9,161 nucleotides of DNA from Legionellales bacterium UBA5158 (GTDB lineage Bacteria > Pseudomonadota > Gammaproteobacteria > DSM-16500): NCBI GenBank assembly GCA_002413665.1, contig DHXK01000022.1, forward strand, positions 1 to 9,161. Reading direction: 5' to 3'. Shown here in pieces: positions 1 to 5,303 of this stretch. The notes under the pieces are model-generated. The model was not told the origin of the DNA and made no database searches. It was given only the letters and a program-made list of their open reading frames with translations. Position 1 is the stretch's first letter, and every line of letters starts with the position of its first letter. Position numbers and translations under genes: made by a program.

Positions 1-50
1 GTGACATTTCTACTTTGCTAAGAAGGTGACATTTCTAAATTGCTTTGACA
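1..50. repeat. Two 19-bp direct repeats, probable insertion-sequence end
   Basis: The 19-mer gtgacatttctactttgct at 1-19 recurs as gtgacatttctaaattgct at 26-44, with 17 of 19 bases identical and a 25-bp period, followed by ctttgaca up to 50. Arrays of short repeats built on a TGACATTT core are what I associate with the ends of IS21/IS481-like elements, where the transposase binds several copies. That attribution rests on resemblance only. No transposase lies inside the window, so the element, if real, would extend left of base 1 or be a remnant. The neighbouring gene debris (87-197) fits a site of past transposition or recombination. Confidence 0.4.
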
Positions 51-86
51 GTGAAAAAGAAATGAAGAAAGTTGAAAGCAGTTGAG

Positions 87-197
87 TTACTCAGACCGCA
101 ACGCAATAATCGGATCCAAACGTGACGCCAGTAAGCAAACCGCTGGAAACTGGTCTATCTGGGAGTGGATTTTCTCTAAGTAAAAAGGTCGCTGCAT
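87..197 (-). pseudogene. Chimeric remnant: AAA_14/DUF4143 ATPase N-terminus joined to MacB-type permease C-terminus
   Basis: A 36-codon open frame runs from an ATG at 195-197 to a TAA at 87-89; an in-frame ATG at 207-209 would add four codons. Residues 1-23 begin MQRPFYLEKI and end QFPAVCLL. This is the usual start of AAA_14/DUF4143 ATPases, in which a P-loop of GPRxxGK type follows at once. The intact ATPase at 307-1617 has QF, six residues, then its P-loop glycine, and the fragment breaks at exactly that point. Residues 24-36 (ASRLDPIIALRSE) instead match the last 13 residues of the permease at 2286-3482 (ASRLDPIVALRSE). In DNA, 36 of 42 bases agree including the stop codon. No Shine-Dalgarno is visible before either ATG. 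I read it as a deletion or recombination scar without function; expression as a micropeptide cannot be excluded. Confidence 0.6.
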
Positions 198-306
198 ACT
201 ATTTACCATGAAAACGTGAACCTACAGGCATGTTTTCGTGGACAGTTGATGTTCGAATCTAACCTCAATCTGGGCGCAAGAAAGACAAGTTATTGTTACA
301 CAGGCC
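198..306. other. Intergenic debris between the chimeric remnant and the ATPase gene
   Basis: Apart from the inverted repeat at 207-240 I see no gene here. The only other open frame is a 27-codon ATG frame on the plus strand (249-332) that runs into the ATPase 3' end and resembles nothing I know. No T-rich terminator follows the ATPase stop at 307 on the minus strand, so minus-strand transcription could continue into the remnant at 87-197. Confidence 0.4.
207..240 (+). repeat. Inverted repeat able to form a 12-bp hairpin in plus-strand RNA
   Basis: The arm catgaaaacgtg (207-218) pairs over all 12 positions with catgttttcgtg (229-240) across a 10-base loop, if two G-U pairs are allowed. Within the loop, cc (221-222) can also pair with gg (227-228). 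On the minus strand the two wobble positions become A-C mismatches, so an RNA hairpin would favour plus-strand transcription. As DNA it is a 10-of-12 dyad and could be a protein site. No U-tract follows on either strand, so it is not a standard terminator. It overlaps the possible upstream start of the chimeric remnant. Confidence 0.45.
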
Positions 307-1617
307 CTAATTCATTGCCCAACAAGGCATGAACATAATTTTTTTATCATTATCAATGACAAATTCACCGCGATAAATATAATACCCCCATTGTGCTTTA
401 GGTTCATTTTGTAAAAATTTTTGCAAACTACGAATTTTTTTAGAATCCGGTACGAGTCCATAGGTTACTTCAAATGGAAAAACATAAGGTTTTTTTACAA
501 CAACAAAATCTACCTCTATCCCAGTTGACGTTCGCCAATAATTTATGTGTTGCCTAAAACTAGAACGTTCACACCAAATATAAAGTTCATTCAAAAACCA
601 ATTTTCTAAGCGATGACCTATCGTGCCAGTTTTTTCTAAAATCTTAATATCAGCTATACCTGTTAATAGACTGATTAAACCATTATTTAATAAATAGCCT
701 TTTGGTGACTTGACTAAACGTTTTAACGAACTATTAATGTAGGGATAAACATCTTTATAAAGCAAAGTAGCTTCTACATAGCCACGATATTTTTTAAGTG
801 TATCGCGAGTACAACCTAAAGCCGAAGTGATACGAAGCTCGTCACGAATAGAGCCAGTTTGTTCAGCAAAAATATCTAACATATTTCGATATAAGTTTAT
901 GTCGGTTATTGTTTCAATAGCACGAACATCTTTTTCCAAATAGGTTTGTAAATAATTATTTAAATAACTTATTTTTTCGTTAGAAGTTGGAAGCTGAAGT
1001 AACTCGGGAAACCCTCCCCAAATTAATAATTCTGCAAGTTGATTTTCAAGAATTGGTTTAAAGGGTTTTAATTGATTGATGTACTCAGTAATTGAAGTGC
1101 TAGGATCAGTATCAACTAGCTTATCAAATAATGACGTTAGAGGAATTTGTTCTTGCAGTAAAGTGGCTTCGCGTAAATTAAATTCTTGCAAATGAAATAG
1201 CTCTATTCTGCCTGCTAGAGATTCTGCACTTAATTTATGTAAACTTAAAACTGCAGAGCCCGACAGAATAAATTTAATTTTGTCTTTCCCTTTGAAATTA
1301 TCGTATATAGTTTTAACCTGATCGAAAATTGCAGGCGATTTTTGAGCTTCGTCTATGACTACCCAGATTTTTACCTCTAGTCCTATAAGTTGCTTTGCAT
1401 GTTCTTGAATTAAACGCTCTAATTGATTATTTTCAACTTGTACTCTGTCAGGCATTTTATCCATGTTTAAAAATACCCACTTAAGATGAGGATGTTGCAG
1501 AGCATAATTTTGAATAAAATATGATTTACCAACACGGCGTGGCCCAATTATTGCTGTAACAAATTGATTGTTAAATGAATTGATAATATTTTGCCCATTC
1601 ATGCGCTGTTGATACAT
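307..1617 (-). CDS. AAA+ ATPase of the AAA_14/DUF4143 family
   Basis: This 436-residue cytoplasmic ATPase belongs to a widespread, poorly understood family of mobile accessory ATP-binding proteins. Its P-loop is GPRRVGKS (25-32). Walker B is VVIDEAQK (86-93), and a sensor-1-like strand FILSGS lies at about 116-121. The LAGRIELFHLQEF segment (134-146) typical of the family follows, then the DUF4143 region from about residue 200 (GGFPELL, later YLEKDV). The C-terminal part has the nuclease-like pattern GIEVDF (366-371) followed by FPFEVT (380-385). Relatives usually have E-x-K at the second site; here the lysine is threonine 385, so any PD-(D/E)XK-type catalysis is doubtful. GAGGT at 1626-1630, 8 nt upstream, supports the ATG at 1617 over the ATG at codon 6. 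It is divergent from a secreted-protein gene and stands beside a remnant of a second ATPase of the same family. By eye it is more AT-rich than the ligase gene, which would fit transfer. Its biological role is unknown. Confidence 0.85.
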   Translation of the reverse strand: MYQQRMNGQNIINSFNNQFVTAIIGPRRVGKSYFIQNYALQHPHLKWVFLNMDKMPDRVQVENNQLERLIQEHAKQLIGLEVKIWVVIDEAQKSPAIFDQVKTIYDNFKGKDKIKFILSGSAVLSLHKLSAESLAGRIELFHLQEFNLREATLLQEQIPLTSLFDKLVDTDPSTSITEYINQLKPFKPILENQLAELLIWGGFPELLQLPTSNEKISYLNNYLQTYLEKDVRAIETITDINLYRNMLDIFAEQTGSIRDELRITSALGCTRDTLKKYRGYVEATLLYKDVYPYINSSLKRLVKSPKGYLLNNGLISLLTGIADIKILEKTGTIGHRLENWFLNELYIWCERSSFRQHINYWRTSTGIEVDFVVVKKPYVFPFEVTYGLVPDSKKIRSLQKFLQNEPKAQWGYYIYRGEFVIDNDKKIMFMPCWAMN

Positions 1618-1650
1618 TTTTTCTGACCTCTAATAAGGTAATTTATCTTT

Positions 1651-1682
1651 GTAATTCTACCTTCTTTGGGGTAGTATTACAA
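1651..1682 (-). promoter_or_regulatory. Promoter of the AAA ATPase gene covered by an inverted repeat (candidate operator)
   Basis: On the minus strand a -35 TTGTAA (plus coordinates 1677-1682) and a -10 TAGAAT (1654-1659) are 17 nt apart. They would place the transcript start near 1647, about 30 nt before the ATG at 1617. The same DNA holds an inverted repeat: gtaattctacc (1651-1661) and ggtagtattac (1670-1680), 10 of 11 positions complementary, with an 8-bp spacer. The dyad spans the -10, the spacer and most of the -35. A bound repressor would therefore block polymerase. The repressor is unknown, and no DNA-binding regulator is encoded in the window. Confidence 0.5.
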
Positions 1683-1746
1683 TGTATTGACACCCATGTG
1701 GCCCCATATTTTCTAAATTTTGCCAATACCTTATATTTGTGGCATC

Positions 1747-1774
1747 TTTGTTTTGCAATAACTAAACTTATAAT
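1747..1774 (+). promoter_or_regulatory. Promoter of the secreted six-cysteine protein gene
   Basis: A perfect -10 hexamer TATAAT lies at 1769-1774. The best -35 is the weak TTTGTT at 1747-1752 with a 16-nt spacer, so an activator may be needed. The expected start is near 1781, giving a leader of only about 17 nt that holds the AAGGAG ribosome site. Confidence 0.5.
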
Positions 1775-1786
1775 TTACAAGAATTT

Positions 1787-1792
1787 AAGGAG
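1787..1792 (+). promoter_or_regulatory. Strong ribosome binding site
   Basis: AAGGAG sits 5 nt before the ATG at 1798 and fixes that start. It is one of the best Shine-Dalgarno matches in the window, so the short secreted protein is probably well translated once transcribed. Confidence 0.75.
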
Positions 1793-1797
1793 TATAA

Positions 1798-2199
1798 ATG
1801 AAAAAAATATTTGTTCTTTGTGTCAGTTTTTTGATGTTCAGCCATCTGACTTATGCAGAAGTGAATACGATTAGAACCTGTAGTTTAAGTGAGTGGTGTT
1901 CGCTACCTAGGCCAGCTGATGTGGCTTACTTCCCCGTGGATCAATTAACAGGCGATTCCTACACTTGCACAATTACGACAGATAAAAAAATAACAGAAGG
2001 TTGGTTGTCATTATCAATGGAAGGAACTGATGGTTTTAACTTCCCTATCGAGACTTGCACATTACAAGCCAATACTGCTGGCGCAGCATGCAGAGTTGAA
2101 GGTAGCTTCAATGGCTTAACTGGAAAACTTAAAATTAGACGTTGGCCAGATAGTTCACCTTATGTCGGTAAAAGTTATGTGATGTGTGAAAAAACTTAA
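1798..2199 (+). CDS. Small secreted/periplasmic protein with six cysteines, unknown function
   Basis: I do not recognise this 133-residue protein. Residues 1-20 form a clear type I signal peptide: KK at positions 2-3, a hydrophobic core, and T-Y-A before the cut, with the mature protein starting at Glu21. The mature 113 residues contain six cysteines (28, 34, 57, 87, 98, 130), enough for three disulfides, and are rich in Thr, Ser, Gly and short hydrophobic stretches that suggest a compact beta fold. Cys8 lies in the signal peptide and there is no lipobox, so it is not a lipoprotein. It has a strong Shine-Dalgarno and a perfect -10, so it looks like an expressed gene. It is divergent from the AAA ATPase gene and convergent with the permease gene. 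Since both neighbouring genes lie on the other strand, it stands alone in its transcript. Possible roles (inhibitor, adhesin-like domain, effector) are open. Confidence 0.75.
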   Translation: MKKIFVLCVSFLMFSHLTYAEVNTIRTCSLSEWCSLPRPADVAYFPVDQLTGDSYTCTITTDKKITEGWLSLSMEGTDGFNFPIETCTLQANTAGAACRVEGSFNGLTGKLKIRRWPDSSPYVGKSYVMCEKT

Positions 2200-2207
2200 T
2201 ACCATGC

Positions 2208-2238
2208 TATGACCCCGTCATATTAAGGGTGCTTTTTT
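2208..2238 (+). terminator. Possible weak terminator after the secreted-protein gene
   Basis: Nine bases after the TAA is a perfect 6-bp inverted repeat, tatgac (2208-2213) and gtcata (2217-2222), with a ccc loop. An alternative 4-bp stem pairs accc (2212-2215) with gggt (2227-2230), directly before gc and six T (2233-2238). Neither is a textbook strong terminator, but with the T-run this is the only candidate for ending the plus-strand transcript before it runs into the convergent permease gene. Confidence 0.3.
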
Positions 2239-2253
2239 AGATAATAAGGTCAC

Positions 2254-2272
2254 GCAGGCAGAGCTTGTCTGC
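2254..2272. repeat. Short hairpin between the convergent gene ends
   Basis: gcaggca (2254-2260) pairs with tgtctgc (2266-2272) around a 5-nt loop, with one G-U pair on the plus strand and an A-C mismatch on the minus strand. It overlaps a perfect 12-bp palindrome, tctgctagcaga (2268-2279). It lies 14 nt beyond the permease stop codon. No U-tract adjoins it on either strand, so it may slow or shield the 3' end of the export-operon transcript but is not a canonical terminator. Confidence 0.3.
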
Positions 2273-2285
2273 TAGCAGAGTTGTA

Positions 2286-3482
2286 TTACTCCGACCTCAA
2301 CGCAACAATCGGGTCTAAACGTGAGGCTTGATAAGCAGGATAAAATCCAAAGAAAATTCCAATCGCTACCGACACGCTGAAGCCTATTACCGGTGGCCAA
2401 AAAAATAATATAAATTCCCAATGCCAAGCTAAGGCAATCATATAGGCAATGATCATGCCAATCAAAACTCCCAATGTTCCACCTAATAACGAAAGCATCA
2501 CGGCTTCAACTAAAAACAAATAACGAATATCTTTTCGTTTAGCACCCACCGCTAAACGAATACCTATCTCTCGGCGACGCTCAACCACTGACACTAACAT
2601 AATATTCATCACACCTATGCCGCCTACTAAGAGCGACACGCTGGCTATGAGACCTAGAAAGATAGTTAAAATTTTACTTTGCTTGCCCATGCTAGAAATT
2701 AATTCTTTAGCACTACGAAAAAATAAATGTTTATTCGGAGCGTACCGTTTTACATATCCGGTTATATTAGCATTTAATTTTTCAATATCAGCATTAGGAG
2801 ACAGCTGTAAAATAATATTATTGATGGTTGCATACTGACTTAATGTTGATGAAGCCAAGATTGGAATTAATACGGCAGTATCGATATTAGCATAAACAAA
2901 ACTATTTTCTGGCCAAGCATCTGCAATGCCAATGACAGTAAAAAAATTTTGTCCTATCTGTATTTGCTTGCCCAACGGATTCTCAAAGGAAAGTTTTTTC
3001 ATGTCGTCATAAAGACGATGTCCAATTACACAAAAAAGCGCATGATTATCAAATACAGAAATCATACGCCCTTGTGAAATATGAATATGAACTACCTGAG
3101 AAAATTTTTCAGTGACGCCTAGTATACTGCCTGTCAGTGCATGACCATTATATTGGATAGGATTATATAATTGGGTGTAAGGTGCGACAGCTACAATATT
3201 TTTATCTGCAGTATCAACGGACATCACTTGCGGTAATGATAAATTAGCTTGGGGATGTAAGCCATGTTCTTCACTAGAGCTATCATTTATTGTGACTGAT
3301 AATAAATTTGTACCCAATGTTTTAAATTGTTTGAGTGCTTCATTAGTCGCGAGCTCTCCCCCTGACACCATAGCAACAACTGAAGCAGTTCCTACTAATA
3401 TTCCAAGTAATGCCAACGTTGAGCGCAGCTTTGCAGAAGATAAATTTAAAAAAGCTTCTTTCATGTGTGCCAATATATTCAT
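2286..3482 (-). CDS. MacB-type ABC transporter permease (FtsX/MacB_PCD family)
   Basis: This 398-residue inner-membrane subunit of a tripartite exporter has the MacB layout. It begins with a short cytoplasmic helix and a first membrane segment (about 21-40, after KLRSTLALLGILVG). A large periplasmic MacB_PCD-type domain (about 45-265) follows. The FtsX domain has three more membrane helices, at about 271-297, 323-351 and 363-384. The cytoplasmic segment ERRREIGIRLAVGAKRKDI (301-319) is the conserved coupling region that contacts the ATPase. Canonical MacB is a single ATPase-permease chain of about 650 residues; here the permease is separate and its ATPase is the gene 5 nt upstream. GAAGGA inside the end of the ATPase gene, 8 nt before the ATG, supports this start over Met7. 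It is the last gene of the operon. A copy of its final 14 codons, stop included, occurs at 87-128. Substrate unknown. Confidence 0.9.
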   Translation of the reverse strand: MNILAHMKEAFLNLSSAKLRSTLALLGILVGTASVVAMVSGGELATNEALKQFKTLGTNLLSVTINDSSSEEHGLHPQANLSLPQVMSVDTADKNIVAVAPYTQLYNPIQYNGHALTGSILGVTEKFSQVVHIHISQGRMISVFDNHALFCVIGHRLYDDMKKLSFENPLGKQIQIGQNFFTVIGIADAWPENSFVYANIDTAVLIPILASSTLSQYATINNIILQLSPNADIEKLNANITGYVKRYAPNKHLFFRSAKELISSMGKQSKILTIFLGLIASVSLLVGGIGVMNIMLVSVVERRREIGIRLAVGAKRKDIRYLFLVEAVMLSLLGGTLGVLIGMIIAYMIALAWHWEFILFFWPPVIGFSVSVAIGIFFGFYPAYQASRLDPIVALRSE

Positions 3483-3487
3483 GAGCG

Positions 3488-4174
3488 CTATCCTTCAACA
3501 ACATTACCATCGTGTAGTGTGACTACGCGCGGACAATGATGGCTGATTTTATTATCATGAGTGATGACGACGATGGTTCGATTTTCTTGTTGATTTAAAT
3601 CGATGAATAATTGCATAACATCATGGCTGGTTTTTGAGTCTAGTGAACCAGTAGGTTCGTCAGCGAGTATCACTTCTGCGTCACCTACTAAGGCGCGTGC
3701 GATGGCGACTCGTTGTTGTTGACCGCCCGATAATTGATTAGGCTTATGATCAACAAATTTTTGCATATTGACTTTGCTTAACATATCTAAAGATTTTTGC
3801 TTAGCTGTATCGGTAGGTGTGCCTCGGTACAGTAAAGGCAGCATGACATTCTGTAATGCATTAAGTCGTGGTAATAAGAAAAAAGATTGGAATACAAAAC
3901 CAATTTTTTTATTTCTTATTGTTGCTAACTCTGCATCTTCTAAATGGGAAACGTCACGGCCAGAAAATAAATATTTTCCTGTCGTGCAATGATCTAAAAA
4001 ACCTAAAACATTCATCAATGTTGACTTTCCAGAACCTGATGCGCCAACTATAGCAATCATCTCCCCACGTTCTAGAGTAAAATTTAAATTTTTTAAAGCA
4101 ACATATTCTCCAGCATTTGTGCGATAAACTTTTGTAATGTTTTCTAATTTAAGCAGGGACGACAATTTTATCAC
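3488..4174 (-). CDS. MacB/LolD-type ABC transporter ATP-binding protein
   Basis: This is the cytoplasmic ATPase that powers the permease downstream. All nucleotide-binding motifs are present in 228 residues: Walker A GASGSGKST (44-52), Q-loop Gln96 in FVFQS, signature LSGGQ (148-152), Walker B VILAD with catalytic Glu173, D-loop SLD (177-179) and switch His206. The sequence and length match the MacB/LolD class. The start is uncertain. The longest frame begins with GTG at 4174, preceded only by a weak GAAGA. A TTG at 4165 (codon 4) stands 5 nt after AGGTGA, a good Shine-Dalgarno, and would give MSSLLKLENITKVY, the usual beginning in this family. I favour TTG at 4165. Either way the start lies inside the adaptor gene (17 or 26 nt overlap), which suggests translational coupling. 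Confidence 0.92.
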   Translation of the reverse strand: MIKLSSLLKLENITKVYRTNAGEYVALKNLNFTLERGEMIAIVGASGSGKSTLMNVLGFLDHCTTGKYLFSGRDVSHLEDAELATIRNKKIGFVFQSFFLLPRLNALQNVMLPLLYRGTPTDTAKQKSLDMLSKVNMQKFVDHKPNQLSGGQQQRVAIARALVGDAEVILADEPTGSLDSKTSHDVMQLFIDLNQQENRTIVVITHDNKISHHCPRVVTLHDGNVVEG

Positions 4175-5297
4175 CTATCTTCAAATTATTTAAAATGACA
4201 ACGGAGTCAGATGTTGTTTTTCCTGTTTTTACAGCTATTTCATTAAACTTTTTCGTCTTCGGATCTTGAATCTTAATGTATGCAACGCCTTTTTTTTCGG
4301 CTACAGAAGATAGGGGGGCTGTAACTTGCGCAGGTTCTTCTACGTTGACTTCGACTTTTGCACTCATACCAATATGGATGACGGCTTGCTCTTTCAGAGT
4401 CAGTGTTGGAACATTTACCTGGGCTGAAAAATTGGGGATACCATTTTGATTAAGTTGTGCTTGATGATCGACACCTGCAATGGTGCCAATTAACACAAAA
4501 TCAGGAAATGCAGAGCCAGTTACGCTGACGCGTTGTCCAACTTTTAATTGGTTAATATCAAATTCATTTACATTAATGCGAATGCTAAAGCCATGCTCAT
4601 CACCCACTAAAGCTAGCACGTCACCTTGTTTAATTTGATCACCTTTCCCTAATTTTTTATCGCTGCTACCATCTACTTTTGTGGGTAATAAAGCCATGCC
4701 AGCACTAGGTGAAACAATTTGTAATTTCTGTGTATCTGCTTGCAGATGGAGAGCGGCGGTTATTTTATCAATATCAGAAATACTTAATTCAAAAAAATTG
4801 AAATTTTTAATATTGAGCTGTTTTAGTAATCTTGACAATACTTCTTTAGCTTGCAGCATGGTGAGCTGAGCATTATAAAAATTAGTTTGACGCATTTTTA
4901 AATCATCATCTGAGATCAATTCATTTTTACGTAGAAATTGGCCTTCTTTTAATTGCGTATTATTAGTATCAAATTCATTTTTGCTTTTAATATATTCCAT
5001 CAATCCAGATTTATAATCAGTTTGAAATTTCTCAGAGTTGATGGTAAATAATAATTGTCCTGCTTGAACATGGTCGCCGTAATTAAATTTCATGTCTTCT
5101 ACTACGCCTTCAGCAGGTGTTGTGATGACGATAGATTTCAAAGGTTGAATAATTCCGGAATAAAATAGAGTGGTAGTTGTAGGTTGTGAAGTGACGGTCA
5201 TAATGCGTGATGAATCATTAGATTTTTTTTCACTACCATGACAAGCCCATAAACATGTGCAAGCTATTGCGATTACGACTGCTATTTTATTTTTCAT
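4149..5297 (-). CDS. MacA-like periplasmic adaptor (membrane fusion) lipoprotein
   Basis: This 382-residue adaptor bridges the inner-membrane ABC permease and the TolC-like channel. The N-terminus has a lipoprotein signal: a hydrophobic stretch ending LWAC with lipidation at Cys19. Trp at -2 is unusual, so a plain membrane anchor is possible. Domains follow the HlyD/MacA order: first half of the biotinyl-lipoyl domain (about 55-88, PAEGVVEDMKFNYGDHV), an alpha-helical hairpin (about 92-165), second lipoyl half (about 190-222), beta-barrel (about 225-300) and a C-terminal membrane-proximal domain ending at GDKIVVPA. The ATG lies 6 nt after the upstream stop. The upstream stop TGA forms part of the sequence TGAGGA, used as a Shine-Dalgarno only 3 nt from the ATG, so translation is probably coupled. 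Its 3' end overlaps the ATPase start. Annotators may call it an RND efflux adaptor, but the neighbours make it an ABC-type adaptor. Confidence 0.88.
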   Translation of the reverse strand: MKNKIAVVIAIACTCLWACHGSEKKSNDSSRIMTVTSQPTTTTLFYSGIIQPLKSIVITTPAEGVVEDMKFNYGDHVQAGQLLFTINSEKFQTDYKSGLMEYIKSKNEFDTNNTQLKEGQFLRKNELISDDDLKMRQTNFYNAQLTMLQAKEVLSRLLKQLNIKNFNFFELSISDIDKITAALHLQADTQKLQIVSPSAGMALLPTKVDGSSDKKLGKGDQIKQGDVLALVGDEHGFSIRINVNEFDINQLKVGQRVSVTGSAFPDFVLIGTIAGVDHQAQLNQNGIPNFSAQVNVPTLTLKEQAVIHIGMSAKVEVNVEEPAQVTAPLSSVAEKKGVAYIKIQDPKTKKFNEIAVKTGKTTSDSVVILNNLKIGDKIVVPA

Positions 5298-5303
5298 AAA
5301 TCC

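Noticed and set aside
251..259. gttcgaatc, a tRNA T-loop-like sequence
   Set aside because: The flanks do not pair to form a T-stem and no acceptor, D or anticodon arm can be found around it on either strand.
249..332. 27-codon plus-strand open frame
   Set aside because: No Shine-Dalgarno, no recognisable sequence, and it overlaps the end of the ATPase gene; most likely chance.
1687..1692. Perfect TTGACA on the plus strand upstream of the secreted-protein gene
   Set aside because: No acceptable -10 lies 16-18 nt downstream; the TATAAT at 1769 is much too far away to use it.
2254..2279. Hairpin and 12-bp palindrome as terminator of the export operon
   Set aside because: No U-tract follows on the minus strand and the minus-strand stem has an A-C mismatch; listed only as a weak repeat.
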